Assembly: GCA_016284875.1 (NCBI GenBank)
Contig: JAEEPS010000001.1
Span: 1 to 64,000 of the forward strand
Reading direction: 5' to 3'
DNA length: 64,000 nt
Source of the DNA: Salinivirgaceae bacterium
GTDB taxonomy: Bacteria > Bacteroidota > Bacteroidia > Bacteroidales > SZUA-534
Below the pieces are notes generated by a model. The model made no database searches. It was not told the origin of the DNA and saw only the letters and a list, made by a program, of their open reading frames with translations. Numbering within the stretch: position 1 is the stretch's first letter; every line of letters begins with the position of its first letter. Shown piece by piece: positions 53,577 through 62,009 of this stretch. The position numbers and the translations under genes were made by a program.

Positions 53577-55193
53577 TTGTTTCATCCGTTCCTCAAAATA
53601 CCCGCCGACACTGTTTTACCAAAACTCTTCACGTGCCCATTCTGCTACACTCCGCACCCTTTGGCAGTGATGGCCGCCGACCTTGTGCAGCAATATCTCG
53701 CCTCACGTACCGATTGGGCCGACGAGATTGGGCAGGGCAAGATGTTCGGTGTGCTGGTGGCCAAAGACCGCAGCGGGCAGTTGGGCTTTTTGGCGGCCTT
53801 TTCGGGAAACATCGGCGGACGCGGCACGCACGACTATTTTGTGCCTCCCATCTTTGATATCACCCTGCCCGACGGCTATTTCCGCACCGAGGAACGCTCC
53901 ATCACCGAACTCAACCGCCAGATTGACAACATCGAAAACAGCGAGCATAATCGGCTGATTATCAATAAACTTGCTCGCATCAAACAGCAGGCTGAAACGG
54001 AAATTGGCAATGCCAAAACGCTTGCCCGCCAGCACAAAGCCGAGCGCGACACTCTGCGCCAGCAGGGGCTGACAGCCGAGAAAGAGGCCGAGTTGGTTCG
54101 TCAAAGCCAATATGAGAAGGCAGAACTGAAACGCCTTGAGCGGCGCTGGGCGGCGGAAATTGCTGATGCCGAGGCCGAAATGAATGCTGCAAAATCGGAA
54201 ATTGAGCGGCTGAAAGAGTTGCGGCGGCAGAAATCGGAAGCGCTGCAGGCATGGATTTTCGAGCAGTATGTGGTGTTGAACGCGCAGGGCGAGAGCAAAA
54301 CCGTGCGCCAAATCTTTGCCGACGAGCGCGGCACCGAGCCGCCAGCCGCCACGGGCGAGTGCGCCGCTCCCAAACTGCTGCAGTTCGCCTTTAAAAATGG
54401 CTATCAGCCAATTGCGATGGCCGAATTTTGGTGGGGCAAGTCGCCCGAGGGCGAGGTGCGGCACCACGGAGCCTTCTACCCTGCCTGCCACAGCAAGTGC
54501 GAGCCGCTGCTCAACTTCATGCTGCAAGGGCTCGATGTTGAGCCGAATCCGCTCCGAAAGCAGCCCGCCACCAACCTGCCCATTCTCTACAACGACCAGT
54601 GGCTGGCCGCCATCGACAAGCCTGCAGGGCTGCCGTCGGTGCCAGGCAAGGAGCACACGGTTTCGGCCTATTCCATTGTCCGTGAGATGTTTCCCGAAGC
54701 CGATGGGCCGATGGTGGTGCACCGCCTCGACATGGACACCTCTGGCATCCTGCTCATTGCCAAAACCGAAGAGGTTTTCAAGGTCCTTCAGCGGCTGTTT
54801 GCATCGCGGCGAGTGAAAAAACGCTACGTGGCCCTGCTCGACGGCCTTTTGCCCTCCGACAGCGGCACCATTAGCCTGCCTCTCCGCGCAGACATCAACG
54901 ACCGCCCGAGGCAGATGGTAGATTTTGAGCACGGCAAGCCAGCCTCAACGCGTTTTTCAGTCATCAACCGAGCCGATGGGCGCACGCTTGTCAATTTCTA
55001 TCCCGAGACAGGCCGCACGCACCAGTTGCGCGTTCATGCGGCGCACCATTCGGGCCTCAACTGCCCTATTGTCGGCGACAATCTTTACGGCAAACCCGCC
55101 GAGCGACTCATGCTTCACGCCGCCGAGATTGAGTTCACACATCCCATCACCCAGCAGAAAATCAACATCACTGCCACCGTGCCCTTTGCTTGA
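53577..55193 (+). CDS. RluA-family pseudouridine synthase with long N-terminal extension
   Basis: 538 residues from a TTG start (53577); the first ATG in frame, at 53670, would cut off the conserved-looking FHPFLKIPADTVLPKLFTCP start. The C-terminal 215 residues are a RluA catalytic domain: NDQWLAAIDKPAGLPSVPGK, catalytic Asp in VVHRLDMDTSGILLIAKT, KKRYVALLDGLL, ETGRTHQLRVHAAH and the end KINITATVPFA. The first 320 residues carry a domain (LGFLAAFSGNIGGRG) and a long coiled coil (about 130-225), then a Cys-containing FYPACHSKCEPLLNFM block. Family members modify rRNA or tRNA uridines. Similar long forms exist in Bacteroidetes. The target site is unknown. Confidence 0.88.
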   Translation: MFHPFLKIPADTVLPKLFTCPFCYTPHPLAVMAADLVQQYLASRTDWADEIGQGKMFGVLVAKDRSGQLGFLAAFSGNIGGRGTHDYFVPPIFDITLPDGYFRTEERSITELNRQIDNIENSEHNRLIINKLARIKQQAETEIGNAKTLARQHKAERDTLRQQGLTAEKEAELVRQSQYEKAELKRLERRWAAEIADAEAEMNAAKSEIERLKELRRQKSEALQAWIFEQYVVLNAQGESKTVRQIFADERGTEPPAATGECAAPKLLQFAFKNGYQPIAMAEFWWGKSPEGEVRHHGAFYPACHSKCEPLLNFMLQGLDVEPNPLRKQPATNLPILYNDQWLAAIDKPAGLPSVPGKEHTVSAYSIVREMFPEADGPMVVHRLDMDTSGILLIAKTEEVFKVLQRLFASRRVKKRYVALLDGLLPSDSGTISLPLRADINDRPRQMVDFEHGKPASTRFSVINRADGRTLVNFYPETGRTHQLRVHAAHHSGLNCPIVGDNLYGKPAERLMLHAAEIEFTHPITQQKINITATVPFA

Positions 55194-55209
55194 AGTGTTT
55201 TTTGTTGTA

Positions 55210-55323
55210 TGCCCTAACGGGCAGAAATTTTAATAAAATTTATAAGAAAATTATTCAAAATCAATGAATTATGATTTTGTTAAATTTTTTAATCCAATTT
55301 TCTTACAATTTCTCGCGTAAGCG
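55210..55323. repeat. Dispersed intergenic repeat, copy 2 (inverted)
   Basis: Starts TGCCCTAACGGGCAGAAATT and ends in CGCGTAAGCG. The reverse complement matches both ends of the element at 35054-35249 (the CGCTTACGCG end with its following AT-rich part, and the GCCCGTCAGGGC end with about 45 bases inside it). This copy is 114 bp, shorter because it lacks most of copy 1's middle. It lies between the RluA-type gene and the next operon. Confidence 0.75.
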
Positions 55324-55422
55324 AAACTCCCCAAAAACCTCTCTGTGCCATCCGTTCTCTCCGTATCCTCCGTGAATTATAATTTTTAAACACCACATTT
55401 ACAGCGTATCGCCAAAATTGAT

Positions 55423-55430
55423 TATGTTTG
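55423..55430 (+). promoter_or_regulatory. Putative -7 box of the PKD/ligase/propeller cluster
   Basis: TATGTTTG (TAnnTTTG), 17 bases before the start at 55448. It overlaps the longer reading from 55418, which is therefore rejected. Confidence 0.5.
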
Positions 55431-55447
55431 TAAACATTTTGAATGCA

Positions 55448-56245
55448 ATGAAGCGTTTTTTTGTATTAGTTGGCGTCATAACAGCCTCATTATCAGTCTC
55501 GGCGCAGATTGATATTGAAGGCAATCTGTGTATCGACGGAAATCTGAATTTCAAATACAGCAATCTGCCTGCCCGTTACGACTCCTTTGCGTGGGATTTC
55601 GGCGACGGCTCAACCTCAACCGAAAGGGAGCCAGAGCACACCTTCACCGCCGAAGGAACCTACACCGTCAAATTCTCATCGAAATCGAACGGAGCCGATG
55701 AGATAACGGGCTCAAAATCAATAACAATAAACAGTCTGCCGAAAACCGATTTCAGCATCGACACAACAGCACTGCGCAGCACCAGAGTCTTCACCGCAAA
55801 ATCAAATTCTTCCAACTGCACTTATGCGTGGGAGTTTGGCGATGGTTCAACTAAAACTGGAAATGAAGTGGAGCATCCCTACAGTGCTCCAGGCACTTAT
55901 ACTGTCACACTTACCACCACCGACAATCAAAACTGTAGCGACACCACATCGCATTCGGTGGTTATCGAGGCATCGAACAAAGTGCCCAACGTCTTCACCC
56001 CGAACGGCGACGGCACGAACGACTATTTCATGATTTCGGCCAACGGCGCGCGGCTCAAACTCGAGATTTTCAATCGCTGGGGCTACAAGATGTTCAGCCG
56101 CACGGGCACCGAGAACATCGTGTGGGACGGCTACAATCCGCAAGGCACGCTCGTTGCGCCAGGAACCTATTTCTACGTCATCACTGTTGAGGAGGGCTCC
56201 ACCAACTACGACCCGCTCAACGGCTACATCACCGTTTACTATTAA
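55448..56245 (+). CDS. PKD-domain protein with T9SS type B sorting domain
   Basis: 265 residues from ATG at 55448. Signal peptide (MKRFFVLVGVITASLSVSAQ), two PKD-like domains (YDSFAWDFGDGSTSTEREPE with HTFTAEGTYTV, and CTYAWEFGDGSTKTGNEVEH with YSAPGTYTV), then the gliding-motility/T9SS type B C-terminal domain (VPNVFTPNGDGTNDYF, LEIFNRWGYKMF, GTLVAPGTYFYVITV). Type B domains direct export and surface retention by the type IX system. It is the first gene of a cluster with an O-antigen ligase-like protein (12-base gap). Probably a small adhesin or surface part; partner unknown. Confidence 0.88.
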   Translation: MKRFFVLVGVITASLSVSAQIDIEGNLCIDGNLNFKYSNLPARYDSFAWDFGDGSTSTEREPEHTFTAEGTYTVKFSSKSNGADEITGSKSITINSLPKTDFSIDTTALRSTRVFTAKSNSSNCTYAWEFGDGSTKTGNEVEHPYSAPGTYTVTLTTTDNQNCSDTTSHSVVIEASNKVPNVFTPNGDGTNDYFMISANGARLKLEIFNRWGYKMFSRTGTENIVWDGYNPQGTLVAPGTYFYVITVEEGSTNYDPLNGYITVYY

Positions 56246-56257
56246 TAGCCGAACGTC

Positions 56258-57850
56258 ATGCTGAAATCGCTCTACACGCGCATTTTCACGGTCAGAAATG
56301 TTGAGTGGCTGATGGTGATTTTGCTGTGCATCACTGCTTTGGGCATGCCGCTTTCGCGATTCCTGATGAGCACGGGCACCACGGGGCTTGCGGTGGCGTT
56401 GGTCATCAGCGGCAACTGGCGCTATAAGATTGACAATCTGCGGAATAATCGTTTCTTGTGGCCGATAATCGCGCTGTTCCTGCTGCACGTTGTGTGGCTC
56501 ATTGGTGCCGACAATCCGTCGGAGGCCGCGCACGACATCAACGTGAAACTCCCGCTGTTGATTTTCCCGCTCACGCTTGGCGCGATGTCGCTGTCGCGCA
56601 AGCAGATAATGATTGTGCTTCAGGTGTTTGTGGTGGCGGTGGTTATCAGCACGCTTGTCAGCCTGGGCGTCTATCTAGGCATCTACACACCGAAAAAGCC
56701 CGTTGATAACATCCGCGACATCTCCATCTTCATCTCGCATATCCGCCTGGGGCTGATGTGCCTGATGTCGGTCTGCATTGTTGCCTACGCCTGGCGTCGG
56801 AACGCTGCCGCGATGAAGGGCTGGCAGAAAATCATTTTTGTGGTTGTTATTCTGTGGCTTGGCTATTTCATAATGCTCATTCAGGCCGCCACAAGCTGGA
56901 TTTCAGCATTTGCTACGGCAATCGTGCTTTTCGTGCTGTATCACAAGCAGATAAGATGGCAGTTCTATGGCTTTGCCGTGCTGCCGATTGCTCTGGTTGC
57001 CGCTGTCGCGATTTATATCAGCGGCGTTTACAGCGATTATCACACCATTAGGGACACCAGCACCAGCCAGCCCGAACTCACGCAGCAGGGCAACGCCTAC
57101 ACGCACTATCAGGACAACACCGACACCGAAAACGGCTACTATGTAAACCGCTATCTCTGCCCCGAGGAGTTGGCGTCGGAGTGGAACAAGCGCAGCGCCA
57201 TCGGCATCGACAGCACAGACCGCCGCTGCCAGCCCATCCGCCACACGCTGGTGCGTTACCTCACATCGAAAGGTCTGCCGAAGGACAGCGTTGGAGTTTG
57301 GCAACTCACCCAAGCCGACATCAACGGCATTGAAGCGGGGGCAACAAACTGCGTATTTGTCGAAAAATCAAATGTTTACAAGCGCATTTACGAAATTGTC
57401 TGGGAGTTCGACCACTACACCAAATATGGCGACCCGAACGGCAAATCGGTCTGCATGCGCGTGGAGTTTTTCAAGACGGGCGTGCATATTCTCAAAAAGC
57501 ATCTGTGGTTTGGCGTCGGCACGGGCGATGTCAACGACTCGTTTGCTCAGGCCTACATTGAACTGAATTCGCCGCTGAAACCAGAATACCGCTTTTTTGC
57601 ACACAATCAGTATCTTACGTTTGCCATTGCAATGGGCCTGATTGGTCTGGTGCTGGCTCTGGTCTGCATTTTTGCGCCGCTCTTCATACGCAAATCGGCC
57701 AATTTCCTGCTGGTCACCTTCTTCACAATCCTGTTTGTCAGCATGCTCGACGAGGACTCGCTCACACGCCAACTTGGCTCCATCATGTTTGCCATGATGT
57801 ACGCGCTGACGCTGCTGCTGCCCAAGACAGAGACTGAAAATAACTTGTAA
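56258..57850 (+). CDS. O-antigen ligase/polymerase-like membrane protein
   Basis: 530 residues, about ten to twelve membrane helices. The Wzy_C/WaaL-type signature is in the C-terminal half: a long extracytoplasmic loop (about residues 265-415) rich in Tyr/Asp/Gln, then KKHLWFGVGTGDVNDSFAQA and RFFAHNQYLTFAIAMGLIGL, where the conserved His of ligases sits in HNQYL. Such enzymes join or polymerise undecaprenyl-linked glycans in the inner membrane facing the periplasm. No glycosyltransferase locus is nearby, so the substrate may be made elsewhere. It is linked to a PKD/T9SS gene upstream and a propeller lipoprotein downstream (10-base gap). Confidence 0.8.
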   Translation: MLKSLYTRIFTVRNVEWLMVILLCITALGMPLSRFLMSTGTTGLAVALVISGNWRYKIDNLRNNRFLWPIIALFLLHVVWLIGADNPSEAAHDINVKLPLLIFPLTLGAMSLSRKQIMIVLQVFVVAVVISTLVSLGVYLGIYTPKKPVDNIRDISIFISHIRLGLMCLMSVCIVAYAWRRNAAAMKGWQKIIFVVVILWLGYFIMLIQAATSWISAFATAIVLFVLYHKQIRWQFYGFAVLPIALVAAVAIYISGVYSDYHTIRDTSTSQPELTQQGNAYTHYQDNTDTENGYYVNRYLCPEELASEWNKRSAIGIDSTDRRCQPIRHTLVRYLTSKGLPKDSVGVWQLTQADINGIEAGATNCVFVEKSNVYKRIYEIVWEFDHYTKYGDPNGKSVCMRVEFFKTGVHILKKHLWFGVGTGDVNDSFAQAYIELNSPLKPEYRFFAHNQYLTFAIAMGLIGLVLALVCIFAPLFIRKSANFLLVTFFTILFVSMLDEDSLTRQLGSIMFAMMYALTLLLPKTETENNL

Positions 57851-57860
57851 AACCATAAAT

Positions 57861-58880
57861 ATGAAAAGGATTTCTCTCGCGGCTATTGCGGTCGTATCCG
57901 TTGCGCTGACTGCTTCGCTCACCTGCTGTAATAAGGCAAACTCGGCAAAAATCGAAAGCGAACCGATTGAATATGAGTTTATTGACACGGTTATTTCATC
58001 GTTTCCAGCCGATTTTGTTTATACAGGAAAATATGTTGTTTGGACCGATTGGATGAACAGTTTTTATACTTCGACAGGAAATCTGATTCACATCGTGGAC
58101 CCAGAATTAAAAAAAGAAGTGGCTTCCGTTGTCCGACAAGGTCGCGGCCCGAATGAATTTTTAGACGCAAACATGGAGCGGTATAATGGCGACACAATTT
58201 ATGTGCGCGATTTGAATCAGCCGCATCAGGTTCTTATCCCGTTGGAAGAAGCCATTGCAGGTGAAAAACCTTTCATTCAGTTGCCAAACCAGGAAGAAGA
58301 AGGAATGACACGGAAAATATTCATCTCTCGCACGTCGCAGGTTATCTATAACTATGATTATGAGGACACTCCGTTCAGATTCATCAACGGAGCAGATACC
58401 ATACCGTTCGGAAAATACGCTGTCAGTACCGATGTTGATAACAGATACAAACTTGATGCGGGGATTGAGTATGACTCGCATCTGAAAATTCTGACCTGCC
58501 GACCGCTATCTACCCAGCAAGTGGTTTTGTATAAGAGGAGTGGCAATAGTTTTGAACTTGTCAGCGACATTAATTGTGCTGTGGTTGATGAGCGCCACGG
58601 CAGTGCTTTGGGTTACGCACTGACGAAAGACTATATTGTAACGCTCGACTATGATTATGCAATTGGCGAGAAACCTGCCCAAGGTCGTGATATGAAAGCC
58701 TTGCCGCGCACACTCTATGTCAGAGACCACAACGGCAAACTCCTGCGGATATTCAAACTCGATGTGCCAACACTCCGCCTCTCGGGATGCGGCAAAGACA
58801 ACGTCATTTATGCCATCACCGCTCCATTGGAATTCGAACTTGTCAGGATTGATTTGGGCGAAATGATGAAGAAGAAGTAA
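57861..58880 (+). CDS. BF3164-like propeller lipoprotein (second)
   Basis: 339 residues. Lipoprotein signal (IAVVSVALTASLTCCNKA) and the family motif VVRQGRGPNEFLDANMERYN near residue 90, followed by propeller-like strand blocks (DTIYVRDLNQPHQVLIPLEE, ALGYALTKDYIVTLDYDYAI, TLYVRDHNGKLLRIFKLDVP). It resembles the 28483-29640 protein in layout but is only distantly similar in sequence. It ends the 55448-58880 cluster. Role unknown; possibly glycan binding at the cell surface, by its association with a ligase. Confidence 0.75.
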   Translation: MKRISLAAIAVVSVALTASLTCCNKANSAKIESEPIEYEFIDTVISSFPADFVYTGKYVVWTDWMNSFYTSTGNLIHIVDPELKKEVASVVRQGRGPNEFLDANMERYNGDTIYVRDLNQPHQVLIPLEEAIAGEKPFIQLPNQEEEGMTRKIFISRTSQVIYNYDYEDTPFRFINGADTIPFGKYAVSTDVDNRYKLDAGIEYDSHLKILTCRPLSTQQVVLYKRSGNSFELVSDINCAVVDERHGSALGYALTKDYIVTLDYDYAIGEKPAQGRDMKALPRTLYVRDHNGKLLRIFKLDVPTLRLSGCGKDNVIYAITAPLEFELVRIDLGEMMKKK

Positions 58881-58944
58881 TTAGTTGAGATTCAGCGGTT
58901 ATATTTCAACCATAACTCTAGAGTACTTTTTCGGATTTTTCCCT

Positions 58945-58952
58945 TACTTTTG
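58945..58952 (+). promoter_or_regulatory. Putative -7 box of the fibre-like protein
   Basis: TACTTTTG (TAnnTTTG), about 170 bases before the start at 59120, so the leader would be long. The 58953-59119 stretch is AT-rich and holds nothing else I recognise. Confidence 0.35.
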
Positions 58953-59119
58953 ACGCCCGAAAAACTACAGGGATTAGCCATGATTGGCTCACTTAATTTG
59001 TTGAATATTAATATTTTCGGTGTTTTGTTTGGTTTGTTCGCATCAAGCACAACAGAAGCCGTGCTACGTTGAATATGAATATACTTAAAATAACAATTTA
59101 ATTAACAAATCGTAAAACT

Positions 59120-61894
59120 ATGAATTTTAAACGTTTATTTTTTACAATTGCCACTGCTGTAGCCACCATGGCCGCCGTGGCACAAACAGGCGGCTTTGCC
59201 TATCAGGCAGTAGTGCGGAACTCACAGGGTGAACTGATTAGCAGCACCGATGTTCAGTTGCGGCTTACTCTGACAGCAGCCGACGGAACCGTTCTCTATC
59301 AGGAAACGCAGAAGGCGAAAACAAATGCCTACGGCGTTTTGAGCGTGACGGTTGGCACAGGCGATGCAGCACAGGGCACGTTCGCCAATATTGACTGGTC
59401 AAAGAGCAACATTGCCATGAAAGTGGAGATTGACACCAAGGGCGGCAACAACTACACCGACCTCGGCACAACCAAACTGCAGGCCGTGCCTTACGCCTAT
59501 TTTGCAGCCAACTCACCAAGCAGCAAAGGCATTCAAGTTACAGGGCAGAAGGGCCAAACGCTTGTTTATGATGGCACAACATGGGTTGCAACCGATGAGA
59601 TTGCCGTTAAGAAACTCGATGTGAAGGCTGACACTAAAACCAACGCGAATTCTGAAGAAGCGCTGTTCGAAGTGAAAGATAAAGACGGAAATGTGGTTTT
59701 TGCAGTTTATCCGAATGCCGTGCGCGTCTTTGTTGATGAGGAGGCCGAAGGCAAAGACGGTGACAAGGCCATGCGTACGGGCTTTGCAGTTGCTGGACGC
59801 AGGGCTGCAAAAGACGGCGCCAACAGTGATATTTTTGCTGTAAATGCCGATGGAACAACCGTTTACATCGACGATGAGGGCAAGGCAATGCGCACCGGTT
59901 TCGCAGTAGCAGGTCGTAGAGCGGCAAAAGAGGGCGAAGATGATGACAAATATCTTAAAATCAACAATGAAGGCACAACGGTGTTTATTGATAAAGACGA
60001 CACTAAGGCCATGCGCACAGGTTTTGCAGTGGCTGGGCGTAGGGCTGCAAAAGAAGGAGAGACAAACGATTATTTCTCGGTCAACACCGAAGGCACGCAG
60101 GTTTATTTCGATGACAGCGATGACTCGAAAGCCATGCGCACAGGTTTCGCTGTGGCTGGACGCAGAGCAGCAAAAGACGGTGAGGCAAGCGACTACTTCT
60201 CGGTCAACACCGAAGGCACACAGGTTTATTTTGACGACAGCGACAACTCGAAAGCCATGCGCACGGGTTTCGCTGTGGCTGGACGCAGAGCAGCCAAAGA
60301 CGGCATGACAAGCGATGATTATCTGACCATAAACAACGAAGGTACAACTGTTTTCGTCGACGAAAATGAGGAAGGCTCAAAAGCCATGCGCACGGGCTTT
60401 GCTGTGGCTGGACGCAGGGCGGCTAAAGATGGCAAAGAGCAATCGAAATTTTTTGCCGTTGACACAGAAGGTACAACTGGCGACAATACTGCAGCGTTAG
60501 GCCAATATGCCGAAGCCGAAGGTGTCGCTTCCACGGCAATGGGCTATTCAGCATCGGCTTCGGGCGATTTCAGCACGGCTTTCGGCCAAGGAAGCAAATC
60601 GGCAGGCGAAGGCTCTTTTGCTGCAGGAAACTATTCAACAGCCCTTGGCAGTTACAGCACATCGTTAGGCCAGTTTAGTACGGCAAAAGGCTCTGGCTCT
60701 TTTGCTGCAGGCAGTTCTGCAGAGGCTATTGGTGATGTGAGTCTGGCCATCGGCCAAGGATCACGTGCCACAGGTGAATATGCAATGGCAATAGGCAGCA
60801 ATGCTGTTGTTGACAGCAGCCCAGTTGTGACATATTATGAAGTGCTTGGAGGACTAAAAGACAGTGTGGTGGTTGATTCTTTCCCATCATCAAACAGTTT
60901 TGCCATAGGCTCTAATGCAGAAGCACTTGGCGATGGCGTTATGGCAATAGGAAACGGCGCAAACGCCATAGGACGTTTTTCGTTTGCTATTGGCAATGAT
61001 GCCTATGCGTATGGTAGCAGTAGTATCGCAATGGGGCCCATATCGAAAGCCAACGGACAAGCATCCATCGCCATAGGCGGCAGTAGCGAAGCAAATAACG
61101 GGGGAGTCGCTATTGGCTTTTCCACCAAGGCTGATTGTGCTGGGGCATTTGCAATAGGCACTGATTGTGACGCAAATGGTTGGGCATCTGTCGCCTTAGG
61201 TAAAAGCGCAAAAACAAACGCCGATTTGTCTTTCTGCATAGGCGAAAGTTCTAAAACCTTTGGCGAGACTTCATTATGTATAGGCTTTAACTCCGCAACT
61301 AAAGAAAATCATTCCATTGCGATAGGCAATTACCTCAGGGCAAACAATCCGTGGGAAATAGTATTGGGCAAGTTTAACGATTCAACAAAATATGAAGGAT
61401 ATGACCGATTGTTCTCTTTTGGATGTGGCAATGGTTGGAGCGACTGGAGAAATGCCATGGTAATTTTGGATAATGGCAACATTGGTATGGGCACCTCAAC
61501 GCCTAATTATCAACTTGAAGTGAACGGCACAATTAAGGCAAACAATGTTTCGGAAACATCGGATATAAGATTGAAACGCGATGTTACACCGCTCAACAAC
61601 TCGCTGCAGAAAGTGTTGAAACTGCGCGGCGTCAACTACTATTGGAAATCGGAAGAGGAAATCAAGACTGTTCTTGGCACGCACGAGAAATGCCAATATC
61701 CTGAAACAAAGCAGATTGGTGTGATTGCGCAAGAGGTTGAGGAGGTTGTGCCCGAGGTTGTTGCAACCGACGCAAAAGGCTTCAAATCAGTTGATTACTC
61801 AAAACTCGTTCCTGTCTTGATTGAGGCCATCAAAGAGCAGCAGAATGAGATTGAAGAGTTGAAGAAGATGGTTGAGGAATTGAAGAACAAATAA
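59120..61894 (+). CDS. Modular fibre-like protein with S74 self-cleaving chaperone
   Basis: 924 residues. Signal peptide (MNFKRLFFTIATAVATMAAV). Residues about 22-135 are the widespread Bacteroidetes fibre N-domain (GGFAYQAVVRNSQGELISST to LQAVPYAYFAANS). Next come six repeats starting KAMRTGFAVAGRRAAK (59765-60480), a YadA-head-like array of short A.G..A.A.G..S.A.G repeats (about residues 455-735), and a C-terminal peptidase S74 intramolecular chaperone (about 812-900: TSDIRLKRDV with the Ser/Lys dyad spaced as in endosialidases, IGVIAQEVEEVVPEVV, VDYSKLVPVLIEAIKEQQNE). A trimerising coiled coil ends it (ELKKMVEELKNK). S74 domains fold and release trimeric fibres. No T9SS tail is visible. 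Confidence 0.9.
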   Translation: MNFKRLFFTIATAVATMAAVAQTGGFAYQAVVRNSQGELISSTDVQLRLTLTAADGTVLYQETQKAKTNAYGVLSVTVGTGDAAQGTFANIDWSKSNIAMKVEIDTKGGNNYTDLGTTKLQAVPYAYFAANSPSSKGIQVTGQKGQTLVYDGTTWVATDEIAVKKLDVKADTKTNANSEEALFEVKDKDGNVVFAVYPNAVRVFVDEEAEGKDGDKAMRTGFAVAGRRAAKDGANSDIFAVNADGTTVYIDDEGKAMRTGFAVAGRRAAKEGEDDDKYLKINNEGTTVFIDKDDTKAMRTGFAVAGRRAAKEGETNDYFSVNTEGTQVYFDDSDDSKAMRTGFAVAGRRAAKDGEASDYFSVNTEGTQVYFDDSDNSKAMRTGFAVAGRRAAKDGMTSDDYLTINNEGTTVFVDENEEGSKAMRTGFAVAGRRAAKDGKEQSKFFAVDTEGTTGDNTAALGQYAEAEGVASTAMGYSASASGDFSTAFGQGSKSAGEGSFAAGNYSTALGSYSTSLGQFSTAKGSGSFAAGSSAEAIGDVSLAIGQGSRATGEYAMAIGSNAVVDSSPVVTYYEVLGGLKDSVVVDSFPSSNSFAIGSNAEALGDGVMAIGNGANAIGRFSFAIGNDAYAYGSSSIAMGPISKANGQASIAIGGSSEANNGGVAIGFSTKADCAGAFAIGTDCDANGWASVALGKSAKTNADLSFCIGESSKTFGETSLCIGFNSATKENHSIAIGNYLRANNPWEIVLGKFNDSTKYEGYDRLFSFGCGNGWSDWRNAMVILDNGNIGMGTSTPNYQLEVNGTIKANNVSETSDIRLKRDVTPLNNSLQKVLKLRGVNYYWKSEEEIKTVLGTHEKCQYPETKQIGVIAQEVEEVVPEVVATDAKGFKSVDYSKLVPVLIEAIKEQQNEIEELKKMVEELKNK
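59765..60480 (+). repeat. Six tandem KAMRTGFAVAGRRAAK repeats
   Basis: Six copies of about 36-43 codons inside the fibre gene. The first 16 residues of each are identical; the rest varies (NTEGTQVYFDDSD and similar). At DNA level the copies are very close but not identical (for example CGTACGGGC, CGCACCGGT and CGCACAGGT variants for RTG), showing protein-level conservation. Confidence 0.92.
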
Positions 61895-61917
61895 GACGAG
61901 AATTATATTATTTTGGT

Positions 61918-61946
61918 GTAGAGACGTCATATTATGGCGTCTCTAC
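61918..61946. repeat. REP-like palindrome after the fibre gene
   Basis: Inverted repeat GTAGAGACG (61918-61926) and CGTCTCTAC (61938-61946) with an 11-base loop that itself has CAT/ATG. No T run follows, so it is not a classic terminator. Similar GTAGAGACG-type palindromes recur in many bacterial genomes (recollection, not checked). Confidence 0.6.
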
Positions 61947-62009
61947 ATGTTTCTGGACTGCCCCTAATCCTTCTCCATCCTTACCTTTACGGCATTGCCT
62001 CCGCTGCGT

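Noticed and set aside
59120..61894. Prophage tail fibre
   Set aside because: No phage structural, lysis or integrase genes are in the flanking 25 kb, and it has a signal peptide and a cellular-type N-domain.
61918..61946. Rho-independent terminator
   Set aside because: The hairpin is not followed by a T run on either strand.
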